Source: Bilabrum cf. latius (lineage: Eukaryota; Bigyra: Bicosoecida; Bigyra; Bicosoecida). From it: a stretch of DNA of 64,000 bases. Shown one piece after another: positions 42,047-54,075 of the stretch; position 1 is the first letter of the stretch, and every line of letters begins with the position of its first letter. The position numbers and the translations under genes were made by a program. The stretch lies in the NCBI GenBank assembly GCA_965178125.1, contig OZ237756.1, positions 372,001 to 436,000 of the forward strand, in the 5' to 3' direction. Below the pieces are notes generated by a model that was not told where the DNA came from, searched no databases, and saw only the letters and a list, made by a program, of their open reading frames with translations.

Positions 42047-42877
42047 GCTGGTTCTTCGATTGCAGGCTTTCTGGAGTCAGTAACTTCTATCAGCACCTAT
42101 ACAAGCCACCAGGTCACAATACGTATTGCAGTCAGGCCACCTTAACCCAAATGCAATGAACAGAACGAACAAATGAACGAGCAAACAAACAAACGAATCT
42201 TGATTTTCGAGCAATCATCACACTCAGAATGAACAAGCCAGCGCATGACGAGAGTGAGAACCACTTACAGAGACCGGAGGAACTTCTTGAAGCTGCCAGT
42301 GAACGAATGCCCTTACTAGGAGACACACCTGCTGCACCGAGCCCATCTCTCTCCCCATCCCCGCCCAAAGCCATCTCACCATCAGCTGGCTCGGGCAGGG
42401 CAGGCAGCACTGCCTCCAGCAGCGAGCAAGCGCCATCCACAACAATGGGATTGCGGCCCAGATCGACGTATCTGAGGGAAATGCACCCGGTTCCGCACCA
42501 TTGCCGCGGCGCCAACGCGCACTCGTGACCATCCAGCAGCTCCTCCACCTCGGGCATGTGAGCAGTACTCTGCGGCCATGTGATGGGAATAAGCAACACG
42601 AGGCCAGCCTTGTGATAACCCGACACGCTTTTTTGACTCAGGCAGCAATGCCTCGAAATGCACACAGCCAAGCATATGCCCGCAGCATGGTGGCCTAAGC
42701 ACCAGCGGGCGATGCGCCGAAGTGGTCAGCTCCGCCAGCACCCACATTCACAGGCGCACTGATCGCACGATCCAGTGGATAACCAGGGTGCGAGAACACA
42801 CACTAGAGGCAATGCCAGTGGCATCGTAACGGCATCATTGCCAATGACACAACACCTCCTTATCACATCTGCCTCGG
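42047..42877. other. Spacer with an LRR coding fragment
   Basis: On the minus strand around 42480-42370 the translation LRYVDLGRNPIVVDGACSLL is a clear leucine-rich repeat. It is followed by a possible donor (GTGTGT). It is either an upstream exon of the 41-kb LRR gene or a remnant of another paralogue. Nothing else is recognised. Confidence 0.45.
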
Positions 42878-44453
42878 TCACGAGACACCCTTCACTCTCC
42901 CCCCACCCACGCCGTAGATCGTTCGCCTCCGCACCTCCCTCGCAAGCGACCGACGCACTAGCACACCGCACTCATCGTGTCCATTTGCCATCGCTGCCTC
43001 CATCGCGTCCTGCATCACCCCGCCCACATCCACCTTAAGCTCAGCCCCGCCTGCCATCACACCCAGCCTCAGCCTCCTGGCCAGCTCCAGAGGCCTGCCC
43101 TCGGATGCGGCCCGCCACACCAGCCCCGCATCCCGCCGGGCCTGGCTCGCCACACGGTGATGCAGCAATGCATCGATGCGCCTGCGACGGCTGTTGTAGG
43201 CCCGCAGCCGGGGCAGCATGGCAGGGATCGTGTGATCCTTGTGAAACGTGATATCAGGAGATATATATTCCCACCAGAAGAACACGATCCGTGGGTTGGA
43301 CAGCACTGCCTCCAGCATTCTGCCGCACTGTCTGGCTGCCTCTTCAGGCTGGCCCCGGAAGTCATGAATGTTCGTTGATCCGATCACGAGTGACCGCAAT
43401 GCTTGGTTCTGCCGCACAGCATCACACAGCGGGCCTACTCGACACGGGGTTGATTTCCGGCCTGTAGTCATGTTGTACCTGAGGATGAGGTGCTGTATGC
43501 TGGTGTTCTCCCTCACAATGCGGGCCCCGCACTCTCCCATCGCATTGTGTGGGGCCAAGCCGCATCCCGGCAGAAGGGTCCAGCTCGTTTCCACTTGCAC
43601 CAACGAGCTGTTGCTGCTGAGTGCCTCTGTCCATGCCAGCATCGCGTCAAGATCCAAGTTGCACGGACCCAGGTGACAGTACCGAATGCTCCGGTTACAT
43701 CGGATGCCGTCGGCCATGAGACGATTCATCTTGTACAGCTGCTGGATAGCCTCCTGGTCACGGGGCTGCTCGCCGAGCATATCGTCGAGGTTCAGCACCT
43801 CCAAACTGCACTGCGAGTCGGCCAGCACTTTCTGGAAGACTTGCACGCAATCCAATGACATCGTTATCCAACCTTTTAGCTCAAAGACTCGAAGCCGGTT
43901 CTTGCCGCCCGCGTGCAGCATGGCAGGTGCCAGGGCAGCCATGCCATCCGCCGTCCAGCTGACGATCTGAAATTGTAAGCACTGCAGATGCGGTGAGTCG
44001 TCAATCGTGTCCATGCATACTGCTGACCGAAGCGCAGATCCCACGCCTGCATCCAAGAGTTTGTGCTCCAGTCCAGGTACTCGCAAGGATCGCAGCCGGA
44101 CGCCATCCTCGGCCAGTACCGATGCCAGTTCCTGTACGGCACTACACGGCGACTTTGTAGGCATGCTAACTCTAGATCGCCCTTTCCTGACTGGTTCCAC
44201 TGCCTTCTCTACCTGCATGAGTTTCATTGCGTCGTGGAGGGTGTAGGCCTAGGTATAAAGTCTCGTCCAATTGTACAGTCTCTGCGAAAAAGAACAGCGG
44301 ACAGGTTGCAAGACAAACATAGGCATACCAAGCAATGGGTTAATTCAATTTTGGCTGAAATCAGGTGACTACATGCTGGTCAGAACATACTTGAGAGCGA
44401 ACGCTGAGCTTGGCCTGGAAGTACCCGGCCTCCTCCGCGAATTCAGACGACAT
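42878..44453 (-). CDS. Leucine-rich-repeat protein, unit 2
   Basis: Exon 1 44453-44391 (21 codons), intron 142 bp, exon 2 44248-42878 (457 codons including TGA), identical in architecture to unit 1 and about as long (477 aa). In this copy the variable site reads CAG (LQCLQF-Q-IVSWTADG), so the core ORF of 449 codons is uninterrupted even under the standard code. That makes it the reference for reading TAG in its paralogues. LRR hallmarks as in unit 1. No signal peptide is apparent in this model. Confidence 0.78.
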
Positions 44454-47400
44454 GCTGGTTCTCCAAGTGCAGTCAGAGAATGTAATCAGTACCTGTATAA
44501 GCCACCAGGTCACAATAAAAGCTGTAGCAAGGCTACCCTGACAAAGTACAGAATAATAAGCCAGCGCGTGACGAGAGTGAGAACCACTCACGGAAGCATG
44601 CCTGGATAAAGCTGAATGCCTGCAAAGTTGAAGCGACTCAGAGGTAGTAATTCTTCGTGTCGCTATGCCAACAGCTCCAGCTCGTGCTCACTTGCACCGC
44701 CACACCGCTCGCCCCAGCCCTCTCCACAAGCCCGTCTCCACCGAGCCTGCTGGCCAGCCCATCGTCCGATGCCGCTCCCACGTCGTCATCCAGCCCGGCC
44801 ACACAGCAACTCTGCAGTGCAATGCACTCCAAGAAGCACTCCCGCTGGTCACCTCCATCGCCCCTCTCGTCATCAGCACCCCCATTCCCCTTGCTGTTGC
44901 CATTCGTGCCCGCTCCAGACCATGGAGTGCCTTGGGTGCTTCCCCTTGCTGTTGCCGTTCGCGCCCCCTCAAGACCATGGAGTGCTTCGGACCCTGAAAG
45001 ACGGCAATCACAGGGGCAGGGACAGGCGTAGGGGCAGAGACAGGTGTAGTGGCAAGCATAGGCCTCTATCCCTGCCTCCCGTAGCCTGTGCCCAGGGACA
45101 GGAGCTGGGTGCCTGCCTCACCATCAAAGCCAGATGCAGTAGCTGCGGTGGCCTGCCCGCAGGAACTGCTGCCGGAGGGATGGAGGGCAGACATGGGCAC
45201 TCGAAGGAGGGTGATGTGCGAGCGTGCTGCTGCGAACATGAAGAGGGTGAAGCCCACGGAATCGTTCATTTCATCTGCGGGACATAAGCTTGTCTCCGGT
45301 GGGTGCAGTGCAGTGCAGTGCAGGGTGGCACGGCGGAGAGCCCGGTCTACCTGCGGCTGTCGGACGGGTGGGTGCAGTGCAGGGAGGCACGGCGGAGAGC
45401 CCGGTCTACCTGCGGCTGTCGGACGGGTGGGTGCAGTGCGGGGAGGCACGGCGGAGAGCCCGGTCTACCTGCGGCTGTCGGACGGGTGGGTGCAGTGCAG
45501 GGAAGCACGGCGGAGAGCCCGGTCTACCTGCGGCTGTCGGACGGGTGGGTGCAGTGCAGGGAGGCACGGCGGAGAGCCCGGTCTACCTGCGGCTGTCGGA
45601 CGGGTGGGTGCAGTGCGGGGAGGCACGGCGGAGAGCCCGGTCTACCTGCGGCTGTCGGACGGGTGGGTGCAGTGCAGGGTGGCACGGCGGAGAGCCCGGT
45701 CTACCTGCGGCTGTCGGACGGGTGGGTGCAGTGCAGGGAAGCACGGCGGAGAGCCCGGTCTACCTGCGGCTGTCGGACGGGTGGGTGCAGTGCAGGGAGG
45801 CACGGCGGAGAGCCCGGTCTACCTGCGGCTGTCGGACGGGTGGGTGCAGTGCAGGGAAGCACGGCGGAGAGCCCGGTCTACCTGCGGCTGTCGGACGGGT
45901 GGGTGCAGTGCAGGGAGGCACGGCGGAGAGCCCGGTCTACCTGCGGCTGTCGGACGGGTGGGTGCAGTGCAGGGTGGCACGGCGGAGAGCCCGGTCTACC
46001 TGCGGCTGTCGGACCGGTGGGTGCAGTGCAGGGAGGCACGGCGGAGAGCCCGGTCTACCTGCGGCTGTCGGACGGGTGGGTGCAGTGCAGGGAAGCACGG
46101 CGGAGAGCCCGGTCTACCTGCGGCTGTCGGACCGGTGGGTGCAGTGCAGGGAGGCACGGCGGAGAGCCCGGTCTACCTGCGGCTGTCGGACCGGTGGGTG
46201 CAGTGCAGGGAAGCACGGCGGAGAGCCCGGTCTACCTGCGGCTGTCGGACGGGTGGGTGCAGTGCAGGGTGGCACGGCGGAGAGCCCGGTCTACCTGCGG
46301 CTGTCGGACGGGTGGGTGCAGTGCAGGGTGGCACGGCGGAGAGCCCGGTCTACCTGCGGCTGTCGGACGGGTGGGTGCAGTGCAGGGAAGCACGGCGGAG
46401 AGCCCGGTCTACCTGCGGCTGTCGGACGGGTGGGTGCAGTGCAGGGTGGTACGGCGGAGAGCCCGGTCTACCTGCGGCTGTCGGACGGGTGGGTACAGGA
46501 CGAGAGGTATAGGACAGCTTCGTGACTCATCCAAGGTTGATTTGTTTGTGAATTGCTGGTCTCAATGCTGCTCGCAGCAATGTTTGCAACTACTTCAGGG
46601 AGCGGGGCGGGGCCGCAGGTGGTTGCTCTGCAATGCCGCAGTGGGCCAGCAAGCACGGATTGGAGACCAGTGGATTCGCCGGAGGATTAGAGCGGCGGCC
46701 ACGACCTTACCGTGCGTTGGAAGGCGTTCATCCAGAGCTCACTACGACTTGTAGGCCCTGTAGGTCAGCAGGTGCAGCCCCTATTTGAAATCTGGGCGGG
46801 GGGATCGTGTCGTGGCAAGTTGCGTGTAAATTGAGTCTTATTTTGCGATCGAAGGTGAACCGTATGCCTTGCACCGCCCGCGCATTGCTGCGGGTGCAAT
46901 CTACATGGATGACAATTTGATATCTGGGAAGAGCAGTGTGCCTACTGTATTGATTGCACGCCAGCTGGCATGCAATTCATGGAGAGCACCGCAACTCGTT
47001 GTTCGCGACAACCACACCCCTTGGGCTGAAGATGCTTCGTTCGTCGCGCCACAGGGACCTGTATGGAGGCTTTGATTGTGTGCGAAATGGCATGCCATGG
47101 TCGACAGCTCTGGACTGGCGCTGTAGTAGACTGCAGGATGTAGTTGCACTTAGGCTCAGTCGCGCTTCTCGCGCTGTTTACAATCCCTTTTCCACATATG
47201 CTTACCTTGGCATATCATGTACAGTGGACAAATGACCGCTGCCTAGCCCTGTCAGTTGAAGAGTTTTCGTTGATGGCTAAGTGATGCGAGACGAGGAAAT
47301 GAAGCGGTAGCATCTCGTACAGCAGAGGCCATGCTCTGCCATAGGAACTCTGATGTGCATGCAAACGGCCACTGGACGCCAATTGGGTTTGATTACTACG

Positions 47401-47853
47401 TAATCACCGGGATGTCAAGGATTTAGCTAGCCAGCAGAGGCCAAGCAACAGCCGCGATACGATTCGCGAGCGGAGCAGCTTTCAGCTGGCAGCGCTACTG
47501 ACCATTAAACCAGTACCTTAGTAACAGTTGAGCAGGTACGGCTTGGCAAACCTCAATTTTGACGTTTGAAAGCTCGCGATCTGGGACGACTGCAGCAACA
47601 CTGAGGCCGTTTCTGCCATGATCCGGCGCCGCTCAGGGTCATCGGTCTAGTTCTCGGCAAATATGTGCGACCGAGCATGCAGCCTGGTTGCTAGGCGAAG
47701 CTCCACCTGCCAGTAAGTGTGGTGCGCTGTAGATTAGCTGTGATTTTGCATCGCGGTCGCTTGTCGGTTGCTTGTGCTTGCGAGCGAAGCTTCCATGGGA
47801 TTCGCTCTCGCATTCCGACCGGTAGATTCGCCGTCCATTCTTGAACACCAGGC
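44454..47853. other. Spacer between divergent LRR and subtilase genes, unit 2
   Basis: Equivalent to 27546-29784 but about 1.16 kb longer, almost entirely because the 59-bp minisatellite has expanded to about 20 units. An LRR-like fragment lies on the minus strand near 44695-44835 and ends at a possible GTGAGC donor. A plus-strand frame matching 28801-29166 is frameshifted by one C near 47018. Confidence 0.5.
45298..46496 (+). repeat. 59-bp minisatellite, about 20 units
   Basis: Units of 59 bp with core GGCGGAGAGCCCGGTCTACC and point variants (GGAGG/GGAAG/GGTGG, CAGGG/CGGGG, GACGG/GACCG). Because 59 is not a multiple of 3, each frame cycles through all three readings. None of the three plus-strand readings contains TGA or TAA, so all three frames are open for more than 400 codons. 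Confidence 0.95.
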
Positions 47854-50800
47854 ATGCGCACGGTTGCAGCCGCTTGCATCCTGGCTATATGCATGGGCTC
47901 TTCCATTGCCAAATCGGGTATTTTGAAGGAAGGCAGCTCGAGAGTGTACCGAAAGACCGGCGCAAACCAAGCGGTTATGCGAGCCAGAGGTGAGGCAGAA
48001 CTGCAGCACTATCGCAAGCCGCTGGCACCTATTTGAAGCTTTGTATGCCAGCTCATTTGGAATTCAAGCTGTCGCTCCTTATTCTCCGTGGTGTCTCCTC
48101 CGCAGACCCGAACGACCCATCGCCTGAATCGGCCGGAGGGTCCGCTGGCTCCACCGGTGGGGCCGATCCCGAGCCTGAGAGAGACGCTAGTCCGGGCCAC
48201 CAGTGCAAGCACATGATCTTTCATGTGAATGCGTTTGAATGGGACAGGGCAGGAGAGCTGATATCATCTGCTATGCTCGCAGATCCGAAGATGGTCGCCG
48301 AGGAGCTCGCCGCAGCCTCTCGCCAGCTTGCAGAGGACATCAAGGAGGCCCGGGTGAAGCCATCGCCGGAGGAACCTTCTACAGACACACTGCAGGACAT
48401 CAAGGAGGCCCGGGTCAAGCCATCGCCGGAGGAACCTTCTACAGATACACTGCAGGACATCAAGGAGGCCCGGGTGAAGCCATCGCCGGAGGAACAAACT
48501 ACAGACACGCTTCAGGCGGATAAAATTGACGCTGTCGATACGCCGAAGCAAGAAACGAGTCTCAAGGGGCCAAAGCAAGGCGCGTCGAGCGACGCTACCG
48601 GAGGGGATGCAGTCCAAGGTGCGCCGGCCGACTCTGCCCCCAAGATGCCTCTAGACTTGGACCCGGTCGCATCGGATGGATATGGGGCAAGTCTGGTCCG
48701 CTTCAGCGAGGCCGCCAGGCCAGAGGACTCCTCCTCCTCCTCCTCCACCTCCACCTCCTCCTCCTCCTCCTCGAGCCCAGCCAGCAGCCGGGTGCAGCGG
48801 TGCGTCGTCAAGGCGGCTGGCAAGCTGGCCCGGGGGGAGGAGAAAGAGGTCCGGGCTGCGATCGAGTCTGCATGCCAGGTGCAGGCAGGCATCGATGCGT
48901 TCATCGAGGGCCGCACATCCGGCGGCGGGACTCCACTGACGGTTGGGATTGGCATGGCCGTGGCAGCAGAGGCCTAGCGAGCGGCTGCCGTGTCCATGGG
49001 CCTGCATCTGGCGAGTCTCCCGGGTGCCGAGATGCCATTCCAATACCACCTGAGCATTGGCGGGTACAGGCCGAGCGAGAACACTGCCCATGGCCTCCCT
49101 CCCTCCTTCAGCCAGGCCCTTCTCACGGAGCTGGGGGGTCTTGCCTCCGAGCCGGGAGCATCGTCGCCGCACTCTTCGGAGGATCGTACGGTGGATCATC
49201 TCATGGCTTCGCTTACGGCGCTTGGCGAGAAATGCGCAAATGATGAAGTCCTGATTCCTCAGCCCGCTGTGATCGGCATGTCTGCATGCACGACCGATGA
49301 GTTGGCTCAAGCGCTGGTTGCAACCGGTGCCATCGGCGACTCCGGATACTACGAGGACCCGGCCGTACAGCTGGCTGGCGATCTACCCAACCTGAGGGGC
49401 AGTCAGTAGTTTGGGGGTGACACGCATCACCCATCGATGCCCTTCGTGACAGGAGCCCACGGGCAGCTCATCCCGCCGGCCAACTCCAGCCTGCTTCACC
49501 TGGAGGCATCGTCAGGGGCTGGCAGCCGGCAGGGCCCGCTACTGCACGGTGTTGGCGAGCCCCCAGCTGCAGCTGATCATACAGGGGGTAGCGGCGAGGA
49601 GGGTGATGGCGTTGGTGCAGGTGCTGCTTCTGCGAGCATGGGGGGCTCTGGGGGTGCTGCTTCTGGGGCGGGGGCCTCAGACGATGTCGTTGACATGGCT
49701 GGCCTTCCCGTGGAGGGGACCGATCGGCACCAAGTCGTGTTTGTTTTAGATTCTGGTGTGCACCGTCGCTACTCTGGGTTTCAGTCCGAAGGTGCATTCG
49801 ACTGGGTAGAGAAGGCTTTGTTTCAGGCCACGGGCGGGCATCCGGACGACCCGCCAACGAGCAGAGTATCGATGGGTTTGTCCATGCGGAATCCCGATGG
49901 CGGAAAGAGAATTGACGCATCCTTGCCTCCTAATGAAAATGACTGGCATGGTACCACGGTTGCAAATGAGGCATGCGGCGGGCCGGGGATGCGGTCGATC
50001 ATCGTGCCAGTGCGAGTCATTGGTGCGGCATGGGATAAACCGGGCATAAACCATGGTGGTTTGCCGAGTAACGAAGCGCGCCAACTCGTCGCTGACCTCA
50101 GTGAATCAGGAAGCCCCAACCCTGGCAGTGAGTTGGTCTACGCCGAGGATGGTTCGGCTACTCATCAGCAGCGCGCATCATTCGCTGGCTGGGGACTGGC
50201 TGCGATAGTGCACATGGCTCAGGATGTGCGGCTGACGATCCGACGATCCATGGGCGCCTCTTTCCGTGATGGGGCCGTCCTAGGGGTGGTGAATATGGCC
50301 ATTACGAACTGGGACGGAAGAAAGCAGGCGGTCGGAACCAAGAGGCCTCCCATCAGCGAGGCCAAGATGACCAGGATTGCAGAGGAGCTCGATCACTTCT
50401 CCGATGTGCTGCACAAATTGGGCTTCCTGCTTGTGGCTGCAGCTGGCAATGAGCACATGAATGCCGCCGACTCCTACCCTTGCAATGCCAAGGGTGTGAT
50501 TTGCGTGGGATCCCACGCTGGTTCAGTACCGGATGCTTTTGAACAATCTGCTGCATCCCATGCTGGCCGAGCAGCAGAGCCTGTTGTGCGCATGTCCGGG
50601 TTTTCTCACTACGGCCGTGCTGTCGATATATTCGCCTAGGGTGAGGGGATCAATAAAGTCGATTTTGAGACACTCGCCTAGGGACGTGAAACCACGCGGG
50701 GCACGTCATTCGCGGCGCCTCGTGTGACCAGATCGCTGATCACCATGGCCGGCACGCTGCGGATCGTCGACGCGACCAAGGCTCTCCGTCTGTTGCAAGC

Positions 50801-51986
50801 CAACAACGAGAATGTGAAGCTGGCGATAGCAGCATCCGCCCCTTGGGGTGTTCGTGAGGGATGGCTAGGGCCACAGCTCGAGGATACTATCTACGGTCGG
50901 GAGCACTAGAGATTGGTGATGAGGGACATGGCCTCGACCGACCTTGAATCGTGGAAAGTACCGCGTGCGGATCTGCTCCCAGCCCTATGCGACCCCAGTG
51001 AAGATGCGTGTGACCCGGTGCTGCTTACATACCGGTGTGGCTGCTTCGATAGAATTGAGTCAGACGGTAGCGAGTGCATATCTACGAGTCGATATCCCGG
51101 TGTGCATGTCGCGATACATCAGGCTGCCGGCGGTGGCCCTTACCAGCTGAAAGATGAGCTACGCGAAACTATTTGTAAAGATGCGAGTTGTAGCACAAAG
51201 ACTAGGCTGGTTGGTCGCGCAGAGCCAGGTGGCGAGCGTGTATTTGGTTCGCTTCTTCGTATCGATGCAGATATATCTGGCATCAGGCGTGATCGTGATC
51301 ATGAAGCCGGGGTCGCCGCAGCTGCTAGAGCCAGTAGCGACGAGGCGGAGGCAAGGGCAGGCAGCAAGGGTGAGAAGACGAGTACTGGCGACGATGGTGC
51401 TGGGGCTAGTGCTGGTGTCAAATCTGTTGGGGCTAGTGCGGGTGACGTGGCCGGTGGTGCTGCTGGCTCTGTCGACAGAGACAGCGTGCCGGCAGAAGAT
51501 ACCTCCCGGAATGAGGCATTCCCAAGTCGAGTCAAATGCGATGCACCCGCAGATCCAGGGCTCTCATTTGCATTATTCACGCTTTCTGGCATGTGTTTCG
51601 CCTCTGATCCGGCCGATGCTGAAGCAGAGATCGAGGAAACCGACGTGCTGATCGATGTCCTGGATGGCTGTCCGTGGACGCTGTATTCGAATACCATGGG
51701 CCGATTTGCGGTGCTTGCTAGACATGTGCCACGCTGCGGTACCGAGGCTGTGGTAAAGCCGATCCAAATCATGGTGTTTTTGGGCCCGCGTGGCGCTGGT
51801 GGGCAGCCCCGGGCACAATCGTGCCAACCCATGGCTGGTAAGACCGAGTCAGAGGAGCCGCTCCAATGGCACGTCGGGGTCACGGTGAAAGAGCCCTCCC
51901 TATACGTGCATGTACATGCTAAGGGTGAGGGTCTCGAGGGTGTACCACTCAGAGTAGATGTATCGGTTCGGTTTCGAGATGAGTGA
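47854..51986 (+). CDS. Secreted subtilisin-like serine protease (S8), paralogue B
   Basis: Exon 1 47854-47989 (signal peptide MRTVAAACILAICMGSSIA), a 62-bp intron, exon 2 48052-51986; 1356 aa. Triad: Asp in VFVLDSGV (about residue 611), His in DWHGTTVA, Asn in LVAAAGN, Ser in GTSFAAPRV (about 930). Five TAGs occur. One at 48975 is CAG in paralogue A (AEA-Q-RAAAV). One in DIFA-TAG-GEG precedes the catalytic Ser, as in A. One near 50682 is private. The pro-region carries a 60-bp in-frame duplication present three times here and once in A. The C-terminal domain is diverged in the middle but ends in the same PLQWHVGVTVKEPSLYVHVH block. The stop is TGA. Secretion and proteolysis are well supported; the substrate is unknown. 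Confidence 0.88.
48336..48515 (+). repeat. 60-bp in-frame triplication in subtilase B pro-region
   Basis: Three near-perfect 60-bp units each encode 20 residues starting DIKEARVKPSPEEP. Paralogue A has a single unit (30269-30328). Confidence 0.9.
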
Positions 51987-52324
51987 AACCTCAAACTCGA
52001 GCCATTCTGTCCGACCCTGGTACTTTCGAGCGTACTGGGACACCAGAAGTTGAAGCCGCAGGAAGCAGTGAGGTGCCGAAGAACAATATCCAGATGAAAC
52101 ACCGGCGCTAGCGTCAATATGAGAGGAAAGTCCATGTCATTCATCCGGATGGGCTCTATACCGAAGAAAGATTGGTTCGCTGGCTGCTCTGGTGGGAAGC
52201 GCCGATCCTAGATGCTGGATGCTCGCGTGTAGATACCGCACAGTGAGGCTTACACTCACTTTGTAATTCAGGATTTGGAGCGCGGCACATTCCTACAGCT
52301 TTGTATCTACGCAAGCACGTTTGA
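51987..52324. other. Spacer between subtilase B and the 53-kb LRR gene
   Basis: 338 bp, weakly similar to the flank after subtilase A for the first 100 bp. No gene seen. Confidence 0.35.
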
Positions 52325-53902
52325 TCACTTGCCACCTCTGTCAGTAGCCGGATTCAGGCCGTAGATCGCTCGCCTCCGCACCTCCCTTGCCAGCGACCGA
52401 CGCACTAGCACGCCGCACTCATCGTGTCCATTCGCCATCGCTGCCTCCATCGCATCCTGCATCACCCCGCCCACATCCACCTCAAGCTCAGCCCCGCCCG
52501 CCATCACACCAAGCCTCAGCCTTCTGGCCAGCTCCAGAGGCCTGCCCTCGGATGCGGCCCGCCACACCAGCCCCGCATCCCGCCGGGCCTGGCTCGCCAC
52601 ACGGTGATGCAGCAGAGCACCGATGCGCCTGCGACGGCTGTTGAAGGCCCGCAGCCGGGGCAGCATGGCAGGGATGGTGTGGTCCTCGTGGTAAGTACCA
52701 CACGCACGTTGCCACTGGAAGAACACGATCCGCGGGTTGGCCAGCACTGCCTCCAGCATTCTGCCGCACTGCCTGGCTGCTTCTTCATGCTGGCCCCGGA
52801 AGTCGGGATGACCCGTTGATCCGATCACGAGCGACCGTAGCGATTCGTTTTGCCGTACCGCATCACACAGTGGACCGACGCGGCACGGGGTAGATTTCCG
52901 GGCTGTAGTCATTTTGTACCTGAAGGTGAGGTGCCGGATGCTGGTGTTCTCCCTCACAATGCGGGCCGCACACTCTCCCATCGCATTGTGAGGAGCCAAG
53001 CCGCATCCCGGCAGAAGGATCCAGCACGTTTCCACCTGCACTAACGTGCTGTTGCTGCTGAGTGCCTCTGTCCATGCCAGCATCGCGTCAAGATCCAAGT
53101 TGCACGGACCCAGGTGACAGTACTGAATGCTCCGGTTGCATCGGATGCCGTCGGCCATGAGACGATTCATCTTGTATAGTTCCTCAATGACTTCCGACTT
53201 CCGGGGGGGGATACAGGGGAGGCTGCCGAGCATATCGCAGATCTTCAGCACTTCCAAACTGCACTGCGAGTCGGCCAGCACTTTCGAGAAGACTTGCACG
53301 CACTCCAATGACATCTTGCTCTACCATTCTAGCACCAGGACTCGAAGTCGGTTCTTGCCGCCCGCGTGCAGCATGGCTGGTGCAAGGGCAGCCATGCAGT
53401 CCAGCCTCCACTTCGCCCACTGTGATGCCAAGCACTGCAGATGCGGTAAGCCGTCAATCGTGTCCATGCACACTGCTGACCAAAGCGCAGATCCCACGCC
53501 TGCATCAAATCCTTCTCGGTCGGATTCAATTAATGTCAATGATCGCAGCTGGACGCCATCCTCGGCGAGTACCGATGCCAGTTCCTCAATGGCCTTCGAT
53601 TCTATCTTTCTAGGCATGCTGATTTTTGATCTCCCTTGTCTGACTGCTTCCACTGCCTTGTCAACCTGCTTGAGGTTTCTAGTATAATCCAGAGTCTTGT
53701 AGTTGTGTATCCCAGTGTACGGCGCCTGCGAAACCAGACGGCGGGCAGGTAACCAGAGAAATGTAAGTAAAAGAAGCCAGATAATCAGTAAATCAATAGC
53801 CGCTGGCAGCAGGCGGACAATGAACACTTCAGAACATACGAGAAAGTGAAAGTCGAGATTGGGCTGGACATACTCGGCCTCCTCCGCGAGTCCAAGAGAC
53901 AT
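52325..53902 (-). CDS. Leucine-rich-repeat protein, diverged 53-kb paralogue
   Basis: Exon 1 53902-53840 and exon 2 53695-52325 (457 codons including TGA), the same lengths as the other copies. The intron happens to be in frame without stops here. The protein is the most diverged of the five and its C-terminus is replaced (YGLNPATDRGGK instead of YGVGGGSVKGVS). At the CAG/TAG-variable site it reads CAG (LASQWAKW). Elsewhere it has its own TAG (LEW-TAG-SKMSLE), where paralogues have Thr-Thr-Met. It lies head-away from subtilase B and next to a LINE fragment. Confidence 0.68.
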
Positions 53903-54075
53903 GCTGGAACTTCGATTGCAGGCTTTTTGCCGTCAATGTACTTGATCAGCACCTATGCAAGCCACCGGGGCACAAGGGACACAGTCGCCCGGCTTTTTTG
54001 ACAAAATTCATTGGTAGAGAGACGATAAATTTATGTGATTCAAACTACACGCTACCCAGGCTAAGAAGTCACCCG

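Noticed and set aside
45298-46512. ORFs of 411-483 codons in all three plus frames over the 59-bp array
   Set aside because: The repeat simply lacks stop codons and rotates frame each unit; no start context, no domain, and the same array has 2 or 12 units elsewhere.
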